Both the position numbers and the translations under genes were made by a program. From Flavimaribacter sediminis (GTDB lineage: Bacteria > Pseudomonadota > Alphaproteobacteria > Rhizobiales > Rhizobiaceae): DNA of 64,000 nucleotides. The stretch lies in contig NZ_JAICBX010000004.1 of assembly GCF_019492055.1 (NCBI RefSeq), positions 372,001-436,000 on the forward strand, read 5' to 3'. Shown here one piece after another: positions 46,862-55,588 of this stretch (position 1 is its first letter; each line of letters opens with the position of its first letter). The notes below the pieces were generated by a model, which saw only the letters and a program-made list of their open reading frames with translations, ran no database searches and was not told the DNA's origin.

Positions 46862-46877
46862 CGGGAAATGGTTCCCG
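46862..46877. terminator. possible terminator hairpin after the DUF4153 gene
   Basis: CGGGAA (46862-46867) and TTCCCG (46872-46877) flank a 4-base loop 13 bases after the DUF4153 stop. There is no clear T-run on the minus strand, so this is weak. Confidence 0.25.
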
Positions 46878-46889
46878 AATTTGTGCAAC

Positions 46890-48695
46890 TCAGTCTGTGC
46901 TTATGACGAAAGTAGCATTCAAGCTTGAAATATCAGACGAATCCGACCCATCGCCCATCTTTGTATGGAGTTCGCCAGTGAGCGAGTTAACGATGAGCCA
47001 TGCCCGGCCTTCAGGTCCATCCATTTCAAAGGGTATCGCCTCGTCCATTGTTGCCGGGTGCCGGTTTTGCACTTCGTCCAAAATGTGTCTGGCGGATATG
47101 GTCCAATGCCGCTCTTTATAGTCGACACGCAGATGACCTTCTTGCATCTCAACTTTTAACTGACCAGCCAACGTATCGATAGCGCGACCCCATTTGTTGC
47201 CGAGCTTATAGGGGCCGGATACTAGCGTGGAGCCATCAGCTTCTACGTGCCCCGGTTTGCGGCTGCGAAACTCTACGTCCTGCATTCTTCTCGTTTCGGA
47301 TTCATCGCCAGAAAGCCTGGCCGTAAGGCGTCTTATACTGTCAATTCGATCGAACCATTTTTCTTCATCTTCGCTGTCCTCGAAATAGACTTTCAGATCG
47401 CTCAGATGTCCTGACTTGGACAGGAATGTAAGCAGGGATTTTATGCTCTCTCTCGTATTGGTGTCGGTCGTCTGAGGCGGCGCGATTTTGCCGTCGACCA
47501 AAATCTGATTTTCTTCCAGCAAGGCGACCAGTCGCCTGAACTGGTCGCGAACGGAAACGTCAGCCGCGCCCCACGGTCCGAAGGACGCCAACATCAGCAT
47601 GATGGCGAGTGTGGCGATGACGACGCGCGGCTGGACCTTTTGTCTGCGTATCGCAAAGAGACAGATCATGCCGACGATCCAGATTCCAACGAGGATAAGA
47701 CCGTAACGTTCCGGGGTGATCCCGTATTCGGACACGCGACGGTAGGTCCCTATGACGAAGAGAACAAGCGGGACGATCAGGAGCCAATACCAGTTTCTCC
47801 GGAACAGCCGTAGCAAGAGAGAACTGCTGTCGCGATAGGGGATCGCCAGCATCCAGATCGAGACGCAACCGGCGGCAAAGGACAGAACCATCACTCCCAC
47901 CTGTCCACGCGGGAGTTCCCATGCAAGGGCGGTCTTCGCGGCGTAGGCGTATATAACAATCGTGTAGATGAGCAGAAGTGGAAGCAGGAGATAGGTGAGA
48001 AGGAGAAGAGGAACCCGATATGTGAGCCCCTTCTTTTCTAATTCGCCTGAACCGTGCAAATCTGACGGGACCATCTCCAATCCGAAGAGCGGCGCGATCA
48101 GTAGCAACCCGGTCATATAGACATGATCATAGATGTCGTATTTGAGATCGAGCTCAAAAAGATAGTCGATACTTGCAAGAACTGCGTAGGCTCCAAGAAT
48201 GAACGCAAGCGCGGCGAGTCCGGCCAGGATGACAGCAAGGCCGAGACGGTAATTGAAAGTCCACAGAGCTAGATCGTCGTTGCGCCCGTGTAGAAAACCG
48301 GAAACCATCAGGAGTAAAAGAATTCCCGGCAGCCAGAAGGTGAGCAGAACACTCATCCCGAGGCCGCTGACGAGCCAGAAGGGTGCAGCGGCAATCAGAG
48401 CGACCACTCCGGCAAGAGCATAATTTGCGCCTGTTTTCCAACGCGCGCTTTCCGCGAACAGGTGGGCCGCGCCGGATGCGAAGAAGGCGGCTGTCAGAGC
48501 CGCATATATCTGAGTAGAGGAAAACTGGCTGTATCCAGGAATTTCATTATCGTAGTCAGCGAGCTTGTAGAGTTTGGCAATGTCGAGATTGGCGATCACC
48601 GCCGCAATGACGCTCGCCAGCACGGGCAATGGAAATCGTGCGAATGTCTTTGAAATCGAAGGCGCGCGGGTCGCAATGCCGTTCAGAAATGACAC
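46890..48695 (-). CDS. DUF4153 domain-containing membrane protein
   Basis: A 601-residue protein whose first 380 residues form about 12 helices, followed by a soluble, acidic C-terminal domain of about 200 residues. The helix pattern, including YVPLLLLTYLLLPLLLIYTIVIYAY-like PLLLLTYLLLPLLLIYTI, matches DUF4153 proteins, whose role is unknown. The C-terminal domain has repeated charged motifs without recognisable catalytic residues. The start is a GTG at 48695 preceded by AGGGA. The gene stands alone between the SLC13 permease and the RDD gene on the same strand. Confidence 0.8.
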   Translation of the reverse strand: MSFLNGIATRAPSISKTFARFPLPVLASVIAAVIANLDIAKLYKLADYDNEIPGYSQFSSTQIYAALTAAFFASGAAHLFAESARWKTGANYALAGVVALIAAAPFWLVSGLGMSVLLTFWLPGILLLLMVSGFLHGRNDDLALWTFNYRLGLAVILAGLAALAFILGAYAVLASIDYLFELDLKYDIYDHVYMTGLLLIAPLFGLEMVPSDLHGSGELEKKGLTYRVPLLLLTYLLLPLLLIYTIVIYAYAAKTALAWELPRGQVGVMVLSFAAGCVSIWMLAIPYRDSSSLLLRLFRRNWYWLLIVPLVLFVIGTYRRVSEYGITPERYGLILVGIWIVGMICLFAIRRQKVQPRVVIATLAIMLMLASFGPWGAADVSVRDQFRRLVALLEENQILVDGKIAPPQTTDTNTRESIKSLLTFLSKSGHLSDLKVYFEDSEDEEKWFDRIDSIRRLTARLSGDESETRRMQDVEFRSRKPGHVEADGSTLVSGPYKLGNKWGRAIDTLAGQLKVEMQEGHLRVDYKERHWTISARHILDEVQNRHPATMDEAIPFEMDGPEGRAWLIVNSLTGELHTKMGDGSDSSDISSLNATFVISTD

Positions 48696-48796
48696 TCGGA
48701 TTATCCCTCAGGAAATGAGAAGCGAATGAAAAAATTCGCCACGCCATCTTTATGGGAACCAAGGCCTCAATATGACCGTATAGGTTGTTTTGCCGA

Positions 48797-49273
48797 CTAT
48801 GCAGCTTCGTCGCGGATGACGACGACGCCCAGAAGCATGTCGTGCAGCAGGCGTTTCCTGCCGGAAAACAGGCTGACGAGCAAAATCAGCGGCGTCAGCA
48901 CAGCGTTGGCGATCCAGAACAGCGCGCCATGGGCGATCGCGAGCATGGAGTCGACCGGCGCGCCGTCGAGCCGCACCATTTTGATGCCATTGAGGCGCAT
49001 TCCAGGCGTCGCCTGATTCAGGCCGCCCAGCGTCAGGCCGATATAGGGCACAGCGACCAGGAAGAAGAGGATGGAATAGAGCATCCAGCCAAGGCCAAGG
49101 CTGAAAACGCCGATAAAGAAAACCAGCACCGCGGCCGGCACACAAAGCGCCAGGATCAAAGCGTAGTCGATCAGGAACGCGAAAACCCGTCGCGACCGCA
49201 CGCCGCTGAAACTTTTCCAGCTGTCCAGATCGGGGTTTCTGTCCACAATGACATCTGCTTCCGCAAGCGACAT
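48797..49273 (-). CDS. RDD family membrane protein
   Basis: A 158-residue protein with three probable helices and the RDD pattern: an Arg near residue 30 (VRSRRVFAFLIDYALIL, with Asp) and a later GLNQATPGMRLNGIKMVR. Function of the family is largely unknown; some members are implicated in sodium tolerance. The ATG at 49273 follows GGAG. It lies 115 bases downstream of hemB on the same strand, so co-transcription with hemB is possible but not implied by spacing. Confidence 0.87.
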   Translation of the reverse strand: MSLAEADVIVDRNPDLDSWKSFSGVRSRRVFAFLIDYALILALCVPAAVLVFFIGVFSLGLGWMLYSILFFLVAVPYIGLTLGGLNQATPGMRLNGIKMVRLDGAPVDSMLAIAHGALFWIANAVLTPLILLVSLFSGRKRLLHDMLLGVVVIRDEAA

Positions 49274-49387
49274 AACTTCATCTCCAGTGCTTTTTGCTCT
49301 CTCGCACGGTTGCATGGCCGCGCGCGAACACCCAGCAAGTGGGTATTGCGACCTCTGATATCAAGTTGGCGCTGGCCGCGCCCGCGG

Positions 49388-50419
49388 TCAGGTCTTCTGG
49401 AGAAGTTCCGCCGCTTCCTCTGCGAAATAGCTGAGAATTCCATCGCAACCGGCGCGCTTGAAGGCGAGCAGGGTTTCCATCATCACCTTTTCGCCGTCGA
49501 TCCAGCCGTTTTGCGCGGCGGCCTTGATCATCGAATACTCGCCTGACACCTGATAGGCGAAGGTCGGCATTTCGAAGGTCTGCTTCAGTCGAAAGATGAT
49601 GTCGAGATAGGGCAGGCCCGGCTTGACCATGATCATGTCCGCGCCTTCCTCGACGTCGAGCGCCGCCTCGCGCACAGCCTCGTCGCTATTGGCTGGATCG
49701 ATATAGTAGGTGCGCTTGTCGCCCTTCAGAAGGCCCTGCGTGCCGATCGCCTCGCGATAGGGGCCGTAGAAGGCGGAAGCGAATTTCGTCGCGTAGGACA
49801 TGATGCCGACATTCTGGTGGCCGTTTCGATCCAGCGCCTCGCGAATCGCGCCGATGCGGCCGTCCATCATGTCGGAAGGCGCGATGATATCGGCGCCGGC
49901 TTCCGCCTGCAGAAGCGCGGCTTCCGTCAATTGCGCGACGGTTTCGTCGTTCAGGATCTCGCCGTCCCGCAGGACGCCGTCATGGCCGTGGTCGGTGAAC
50001 GGGTCGAGAGCGACATCGGTGATCACTCCGATTTTGGGAACCGCCTTCTTTATAGCCGCCGACGCCTGATTGATGACGTTGTCCGGATTCAGGATATGCG
50101 AACCGGAATTGTCTTTCAGTTCGGCGTCGATGGCCGGGAAGGTGGCGATAGCCGGGATTCCGAGTTCGGCTGCTCTTTCGGCTTTGCGCGCCGCAAGATC
50201 CGGCGATAACCGAAACAGACCGGGCATTGCTTCGATCGGTTCGCTGCGGTTTTCGCCGGCCACGACAAAGATCGGCAGGATCAGGTCGTCGGCGGTGAGC
50301 CGGTTTTCCTGCACCATTCGGCGGGTCCAGTCCGCCTTTCTGTTGCGACGCATGCGCCGGCTGCCGGTAATGTCGTCAACGCTGCGGCCGAGTGTGTCCC
50401 GGGTGAATTGGCGGTTCAT
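49388..50419 (-). CDS. hemB: delta-aminolevulinic acid dehydratase (porphobilinogen synthase)
   Basis: Condenses two 5-aminolevulinate molecules to porphobilinogen in haem synthesis. The 343-residue TIM-barrel enzyme has the two active-site lysines in SYATKFASAFYGP and IMVKPGLPYLD. At the zinc-site position it reads DVALDPFTDHGHDG, with Asp residues instead of the zinc cysteines, so it belongs to the magnesium-responsive type found in many alphaproteobacteria and Pseudomonas. DIIAPSDMMDGR is also typical. The ATG at 50419 was chosen over longer in-frame extensions that lack conservation. Confidence 0.97.
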   Translation of the reverse strand: MNRQFTRDTLGRSVDDITGSRRMRRNRKADWTRRMVQENRLTADDLILPIFVVAGENRSEPIEAMPGLFRLSPDLAARKAERAAELGIPAIATFPAIDAELKDNSGSHILNPDNVINQASAAIKKAVPKIGVITDVALDPFTDHGHDGVLRDGEILNDETVAQLTEAALLQAEAGADIIAPSDMMDGRIGAIREALDRNGHQNVGIMSYATKFASAFYGPYREAIGTQGLLKGDKRTYYIDPANSDEAVREAALDVEEGADMIMVKPGLPYLDIIFRLKQTFEMPTFAYQVSGEYSMIKAAAQNGWIDGEKVMMETLLAFKRAGCDGILSYFAEEAAELLQKT

Positions 50420-50589
50420 GCTTGCTCCGCTGTAGATAAAGTGGTTGCCTTGCCGCTTCCTTATCATGTCGTTGCTGTTGCGCCAAACCGCTAACCGGAG
50501 CCATGCGACAACATTTCCGTCACGGCCATTGACGCCACGCGCAGGGCTTTGCATAGACGAAGGGTTGTTTCTGACAGGGAGGGCCTGCA

Positions 50590-51645
50590 ATGCAGTTCGA
50601 CATAGCCGGCCAGATCGAGTTTGAAATAAGCGGACGGGCCGGCGTCGTCACGCTTGTTCGTGAAAGGGCGCTGAACGCGCTCAACCATGGCATGATCAAG
50701 GCGATGTCTGCCGCGCTCGGCGAATGGCAGTCAGATGAACGGGTCCAGGTAGTCGTAATCAAGGCGGCAGGTCGCGCCTTCAGCGCCGGCGGAGATCTGC
50801 TGGAGGTTCATACACGCGGCATGGCGGGCGATCCACCTTATGGGTTCTTCGCGGATGAATATCGTCTCAATGCATGGCTGGGCGTTTATCCCAAGCCGAT
50901 CGTGTCCCTGATAGACGGCATCGTGATGGGCGGCGGCGTTGGCATATCGGTCCACGGCCGATATCGCGTCATGACCGAGAATGCGGTTTTCGCCATGCCG
51001 GAGGTCGGCATCGGCTTCTTCCCCGATGTCGGCGGAAGCCATTTCCTGCCGCGCCTGGAAGAGAATTTTGGCCTCTATCTTGCGCTGACGGGCGACCGCG
51101 TCAAATCCGGCGATGCGTTGAAGTGCGGGATCGCCACCCATAGCGCCCGGTCTGATGATCTGGACAATATTCTACGTCTGCTTTCCGAGACCGGAGATCC
51201 GGAGAAGGTCTTGTCAGATCTGTGCGATCCGGCGAAGGCGGCGCCGGCCAGCCACGACCACAAACATATCAGACATATTTTTACGGGCGACACGCTTACG
51301 GACGTCATAAGCAATCTCAGGTCTCGAACGGAGTCCGATCCGGTTGCTGCGATCTGTCAGGAAAAGATGTCTTCCAAATGTCCGGTGAGTATGGCCGTGA
51401 CGTTCCGTCAGCTGGCCGAAGGCCGCGGGCGCAGTCTGGCAGAATGTATGCGTATGGAGTATCGGATCCTCGTGAGAATGTTGCAGGGACATGATTTCTA
51501 CGAGGGCATTCGCGCCGTCATCATCGACAAGGACGCGACGCCGCAATGGGATCCGGACAGTCTCGACAAGGTTACAAAAGACATGGTGGACGCCTATTTC
51601 ACGTCATTGGAAAACGGCGATCTTGAAGGAGTGCCCGACGCGTGA
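50590..51645 (+). CDS. enoyl-CoA hydratase/isomerase family, 3-hydroxyisobutyryl-CoA hydrolase-like
   Basis: A 351-residue crotonase-fold protein. GRAFSAGGDLLEVH provides the first oxyanion hole segment, and MGGGVGISVHGRYRVMTENAVFAMPEVGIGFFPDVGGSHFLPRL carries the Glu and Asp expected in 3-hydroxyisobutyryl-CoA hydrolases of valine breakdown (here read in pieces within the family order). The length of about 350 fits that subgroup rather than the 260-residue hydratases. AGGGAGGG precedes the ATG. The next gene overlaps its stop codon by four bases (GTGA). It is divergent from hemB. Confidence 0.87.
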   Translation: MQFDIAGQIEFEISGRAGVVTLVRERALNALNHGMIKAMSAALGEWQSDERVQVVVIKAAGRAFSAGGDLLEVHTRGMAGDPPYGFFADEYRLNAWLGVYPKPIVSLIDGIVMGGGVGISVHGRYRVMTENAVFAMPEVGIGFFPDVGGSHFLPRLEENFGLYLALTGDRVKSGDALKCGIATHSARSDDLDNILRLLSETGDPEKVLSDLCDPAKAAPASHDHKHIRHIFTGDTLTDVISNLRSRTESDPVAAICQEKMSSKCPVSMAVTFRQLAEGRGRSLAECMRMEYRILVRMLQGHDFYEGIRAVIIDKDATPQWDPDSLDKVTKDMVDAYFTSLENGDLEGVPDA

Positions 51646-52073
51646 CCGATGTCCAGGAGCCGATGCCGCCGCGTCCTACTGCGGCGGAAACAGTCTTCGA
51701 TATCTTCCAGAGGATCGTGGCTTTCTACTGTCTTGGGGCCGGCCTGTGGTATTGGTCGCTGCTCATAGGCGTCTACGGCGGCGGCGCCTGGCGGTTCGAC
51801 GTTCTGCCGTCTCACTGGAAAGCCGCGGTGGCTATCCTCGCCGTGCTGTGGCCGGTCGCCGGCATCGGCCTGTGGATGCTGGTGTCCTGGGGACCGGTCG
51901 TATGGATCGTGGCGGCGGCGGCGGAATCCCTGATGTATGGCGGGTTTTCATCCCTTTATGGAAACTATTGGTACCTGCTCGCCATCCACTGCGTGGTCGC
52001 CGCTACCTATGTGATTTTACGGCTCATCATCTACTTCAATCCACGCGGTGAAATGGGCGGAAGTAATATTTGA
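51642..52073 (+). CDS. small membrane protein, DUF6163-like
   Basis: A 143-residue protein with four probable helices and a short polar N terminus (MTDVQEPMPPRPTAAETVFD). The sequence is rich in Trp and Tyr (LGAGLWYWSLLIGVYGG, YGNYWYLLAIH). I relate it, with moderate confidence, to DUF6163, a small rhizobial membrane family of unknown role. It starts at a GTG overlapping the preceding stop, implying translational coupling with the crotonase-like gene. It is followed by the ldtR leader. Confidence 0.72.
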   Translation: MTDVQEPMPPRPTAAETVFDIFQRIVAFYCLGAGLWYWSLLIGVYGGGAWRFDVLPSHWKAAVAILAVLWPVAGIGLWMLVSWGPVVWIVAAAAESLMYGGFSSLYGNYWYLLAIHCVVAATYVILRLIIYFNPRGEMGGSNI

Positions 52074-52155
52074 TTCACCCTCAATTTGCATTCGTTCAGG
52101 TAACCTCCTGTTAATGCTGCATTTTAAGGTGAATTTTAGACGTATTCGATAGTGT

Positions 52156-52204
52156 TGCCTCAAGCCGGAAAAAACAACCGGCAAAAAACAGTGAGGCATG
52201 ACAA
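52156..52204 (+). promoter_or_regulatory. ldtR leader structure that can pair with its own ribosome binding site
   Basis: TGCCTCA (52156-52162) is perfectly complementary to TGAGGCA (52192-52198), which contains the GAGG ribosome site and the first base of the ATG at 52198. Inside it, GCCGG (52164-52168) pairs with CCGGC (52178-52182) around an A-rich loop. Folded, the RNA would hide the site and lower translation; when open, GAGG is 7 bases before the ATG at 52204. This is a structural inference without a folding calculation. Confidence 0.5.
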
Positions 52205-52713
52205 TGGAAAACAGACAGCGCGCGGAGCAGTCTCCGCCGAAGGTCGAACGCGATGCTTTGCGTTCGCTTTACATGGAATCCCTTCAACTCGTAGAGCGCT
52301 TGCATCGCCGGTTGCTCGACGTAATCAAGGACGAATTCGACCGCAATGGCCGTAACGACATCAACGCTATTCAGGCGTTGCTGCTGTTCAATATCGGCAA
52401 TTCGGAATTGACGGCCGGCGAACTGCGTAGCCGCGGCTACTATCTCGGATCGAACGTTTCATACAATCTGAAAAAGCTGGTCGATCTCGATTTCATTAAT
52501 CACAGCCGTTCGCGCGTCGATCGTCGTTCCGTCCGCATCAGTCTGACGGACAAGGGCAGGGAAGTCGCCGACGTCGTGGCCGCCCTTTATGACCGCCATA
52601 TCGGTTCAATCGAACAGGTCGGAGGCATCAGCGCCGAAGAATTCCAGACGATGAACAAGGCGTTGCAGCGACTGGATCGTTTCTGGAACGACCAGATCCT
52701 CTACCGGCTGTAG
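52204..52713 (+). CDS. ldtR: MarR family regulator LdtR
   Basis: A 169-residue DNA-binding protein. The winged helix runs about from residue 50, with NAIQALLLFNIGNSELTAGELRSRGYYLGSNVSYNLKKLVDLDFI in family order and RSRVDRRSVRISLTDKGREV as the wing. It matches LdtR of Liberibacter and rhizobia, which regulates an L,D-transpeptidase and osmotic-stress genes and responds to benzbromarone-like ligands in published work. I chose the ATG at 52204 because GAGG is 7 bases upstream; the ATG at 52198 has only one base of spacing. The likely target ldtP lies 2.9 kb downstream. Confidence 0.88.
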   Translation: MENRQRAEQSPPKVERDALRSLYMESLQLVERLHRRLLDVIKDEFDRNGRNDINAIQALLLFNIGNSELTAGELRSRGYYLGSNVSYNLKKLVDLDFINHSRSRVDRRSVRISLTDKGREVADVVAALYDRHIGSIEQVGGISAEEFQTMNKALQRLDRFWNDQILYRL

Positions 52714-52721
52714 GCGGAGAC

Positions 52722-54122
52722 CTATTCGGCCTTGGCCGGCCGCACCATCGCGGCCGGGTCGACGATACGGTCGAACTCTTCCGCATCGACGAAGCCGAGA
52801 GCAAGCGCCGCCTCGCGCAGCGACAAGTCGTGGTGATGCGCGTGATGCGCCACCTTCGAGGCCTTGTCGTAGCCGATGACGGGGCTGAGAGCGGTCACCA
52901 GCATAAGCGAGCGCTCGACATAGGCGTCGATCTGTTTGCGGTTGGGCTCCATGCCCTCGACCAGGAACTGACGGAAATTGTCGCAGCCATCGGTCATCAG
53001 CCGGATGGATTTCGACAGATTGAATATGATCAGCGGCTTGTAGACATTCATTTCCAGGTATCCTGCGCCGCCCCCGATCGTCACAGCAACGTCGTTGCCC
53101 ATCACCTGCGCCGCCAGCATGGCAAGCGCTTCGCACTGCGTCGGATTGACCTTGCCGGGCATGATTGACGAACCCGGCTCGTTTTCGGGAATGATCAGCT
53201 CCTGAAATCCGCAGCGCGGTCCGCAGGACAGAAGTCGAATATCATTTGCGATCTTGAAGAGCGCGGTGGCGAGCACCTTCAGCGCGCCATGCAGGTTAAC
53301 CAGAGCGTCATGGGAACCCTGCACCGTGAACTTGTTGGGCGCCGTCACGAAGGGCAGGCCGGTAAGAAAAGCGATCTCGCCTGCGGTTTCCACGTCGAAA
53401 CCGGCCGCTGTGTTGATTCCGGTGCCAACCGCAGTGCCGCCAAGCGCCAGCCTGAAAACGCTTTCGAGCGACTGCTCCACATGACGCGCAGCATCGTCAA
53501 GCATCCCGACATAGCCGGAAAACTCCTGGCCCAGCGTAAGCGGCGTCGCGTCCTGCATGTGGGTGCGGCCGATTTTCACGATCTCGTCCCACGCCTTCGC
53601 CTTTGCGTCGAGCGAATCCCGTAGCGCGCGAACGGCTGGCAGGAGCCGCTTGGCGGAACCTTCGGCGGCGGCGATACACATGGCGGTAGGAAATGAATCG
53701 TTCGTCGACTGTCCCATATTGACGTGGTCATTGGGGTGAACCGGGGACTTGCTGCCGACTTCCGTGCCTGCGATCCGGCAGGCGCGATTGGAGATGACTT
53801 CATTCACGTTCATGTTGAACTGGGTGCCGCTGCCTGTCATCCAGACGTGAAGCGGAAATTCCTGGCGATGCTCGCCAGCCAGAATTTCATCGCACACCTG
53901 CACGATGAGATCGTACTGTTTCTTTTCCAGCCTGCCGCCGCGATGGTTGACGGTCGCAGCAGCCCTTTTCACAGTCGCATAGGCGGTGATCATGTCCTCG
54001 GGCATGAGGTCGTCGCCAATGCTGAAATAGTGCAGCGATCGCTGGGTCTGGGCGCCCCAAAGCCTGTCGGCTGGCACCTGAACCGTTCCGAGACTGTCTG
54101 ATTCGTTGCGAAAATCCGTCAT
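52722..54122 (-). CDS. fumC: fumarate hydratase class II
   Basis: Interconverts fumarate and malate in the citric acid cycle. The 466-residue homotetrameric, iron-independent enzyme carries the active-site segments [53 protein letters not shown]-like [15 protein letters not shown], and the lyase signature [15 protein letters not shown]. The ATG at 54122 with GGAGAG upstream was taken over the GTG at 54128. It converges on ldtR with eight bases between stops. Confidence 0.97.
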   Translation of the reverse strand: MTDFRNESDSLGTVQVPADRLWGAQTQRSLHYFSIGDDLMPEDMITAYATVKRAAATVNHRGGRLEKKQYDLIVQVCDEILAGEHRQEFPLHVWMTGSGTQFNMNVNEVISNRACRIAGTEVGSKSPVHPNDHVNMGQSTNDSFPTAMCIAAAEGSAKRLLPAVRALRDSLDAKAKAWDEIVKIGRTHMQDATPLTLGQEFSGYVGMLDDAARHVEQSLESVFRLALGGTAVGTGINTAAGFDVETAGEIAFLTGLPFVTAPNKFTVQGSHDALVNLHGALKVLATALFKIANDIRLLSCGPRCGFQELIIPENEPGSSIMPGKVNPTQCEALAMLAAQVMGNDVAVTIGGGAGYLEMNVYKPLIIFNLSKSIRLMTDGCDNFRQFLVEGMEPNRKQIDAYVERSLMLVTALSPVIGYDKASKVAHHAHHHDLSLREAALALGFVDAEEFDRIVDPAAMVRPAKAE

Positions 54123-54206
54123 CGTCACTCTCCGGTTCCAGTGTTTGAATAGATTGGGGAAGTCCTTAAGGCGATGCTGCGTCTGTTGGCAATACCGCTC
54201 ACCTGG

Positions 54207-55277
54207 TTATCCGGCCATCTCCAGTTTTCTGATCTTGCTTTCGAATAAATCAAGCGCCGCCCGCCACTCCTCTCCGTGATCGAAGGAGAGAAGGGAGGGA
54301 AGCAATTGCCTGGAGAAGTCCTCGGAGGCTTCTTTAGGCAGCAATGACGGCAAATTATCGACGGCGGTCAGTTCAATTTCTTCGCCGTCGCCGTTCATGC
54401 CCACCGTGATGAACGGTCGCTTCCAGCTTGTCGGTTCGCGGTAGATGGGCAGCGGGTTGTAGTCGCTTAAGGGATCGCACGATACATCTGAAATCGTTCT
54501 GATTTTCTGGTCTGGCCCTCCAAGGTTTTCCGGAGTAAGCAGAAGCAATCCGGGGCCGGATACCAGCACACAATTCACCAGAACGTCATGATTGGTCAGC
54601 GCCCTCCGATCGAGATCGGCGGTCTCTTCCTTGTCCCACTCGGTAATCTCGCCGCAGGCGATGCTGAGCGCATCGACCGCGCCCTGTCCGGAACGACCCT
54701 TCGCCCCGATGACGATCGCGCGGGGAAGGCGTTTTCCACCTTGCGCAAGCGTTTCTATTTCCGAGCGCAGCGCGTCCCTGTTTTCGAAACTGCTCAAGCC
54801 TTTCGAGGGGCCGGCGGCGCCGAGATCGCGCGCCAGGTGACGCCAAAGCGCAAGGGCGGCCCCGACCCAGCCGGCCCAGTATCCGAAAGCGGCTTTCCTG
54901 CGGCCTTCCGAATCCACCAGAAATTCAAGGTCGTAGAGTCGGCCGCCTCCGCGCGCAAAGCGGCGCAGTTCCTCCCGCCAGCCATGTTGGTCCTTGTAGA
55001 TATGGGCGAAGTGGATCATCCTGTGAGGCAATGTCTCGGGAAGGGAAGGCAGTTCCTTCAGGCCGAGGATCACCGTATCGCCGGGCGCATCGATCCAGCT
55101 TCCGGCGGGCTTCATATGACAACCGGCCGCATTATAGTCGCTGTCGGGGAAGATCCGCTTGGCGCTTGTTTCAACATCGACGTCCCATCCCGCCTCGATC
55201 AGTGTCCGCGCATGCTGCGGGGTCACCGGCGCACGGCGCTCGGTAGGCCGATCCTCGTCCCTCAGGTGAATTTTCAC
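54207..55277 (-). CDS. saccharopine dehydrogenase-like (NAD+, lysine-forming) protein
   Basis: A 356-residue NAD-dependent dehydrogenase related to alanine dehydrogenase/saccharopine dehydrogenase. It starts MKIHLRDEDRPTERRAPVTPQHA, with the substrate-binding region, and has a Rossmann segment AIVIGAKGRSGQGAVDAL and a final NAD domain. I infer the LYS1-like group, which interconverts lysine plus 2-oxoglutarate and saccharopine. No partner gene (such as a second dehydrogenase) is adjacent. The gene lies between fumC and ldtP. Confidence 0.82.
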   Translation of the reverse strand: MKIHLRDEDRPTERRAPVTPQHARTLIEAGWDVDVETSAKRIFPDSDYNAAGCHMKPAGSWIDAPGDTVILGLKELPSLPETLPHRMIHFAHIYKDQHGWREELRRFARGGGRLYDLEFLVDSEGRRKAAFGYWAGWVGAALALWRHLARDLGAAGPSKGLSSFENRDALRSEIETLAQGGKRLPRAIVIGAKGRSGQGAVDALSIACGEITEWDKEETADLDRRALTNHDVLVNCVLVSGPGLLLLTPENLGGPDQKIRTISDVSCDPLSDYNPLPIYREPTSWKRPFITVGMNGDGEEIELTAVDNLPSLLPKEASEDFSRQLLPSLLSFDHGEEWRAALDLFESKIRKLEMAG

Positions 55278-55588
55278 GGTGGCCTCCTGGCAATATGAGT
55301 GGCGTCGACCTATGTGACAAAATGATCACGGGGGAGCAAACATATTCGGTCTGACCGGATTTGCGACCTTGCAGGGGATCGGTTAGTAATAGTCCTTGAA
55401 TTGGCCATATTGCTGTGAAACTCGAGACCCGATCGTTGCTCCTGGGTGGCGTCGCGATCCTGTGATCCAGAGCCGCGCACTCGCAATATCGTGAAGAGCG
55501 CAGGCGGATCGTAGCGCCTATGATCGCGTTTTGTTAAGCATATGGCTGTTATGAACGATGGATGACAGTTTTCTTCGCCGGACGGTAA
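55278..55588. other. 311-base intergenic region upstream of ldtP
   Basis: The region separates divergent saccharopine-dehydrogenase-like and ldtP genes and should contain both promoters. No gene is seen. A TGTTAA with flanking bases occurs here (55532 area) and also upstream of ldtR, but the match is short. No clear -10/-35 pair was found by eye. Confidence 0.4.

Noticed and set aside
55500-55560. LdtR box shared by ldtR and ldtP promoters (TGTTAA-containing)
   Set aside because: The shared bases are too few to separate from chance, so it is not called as a site.
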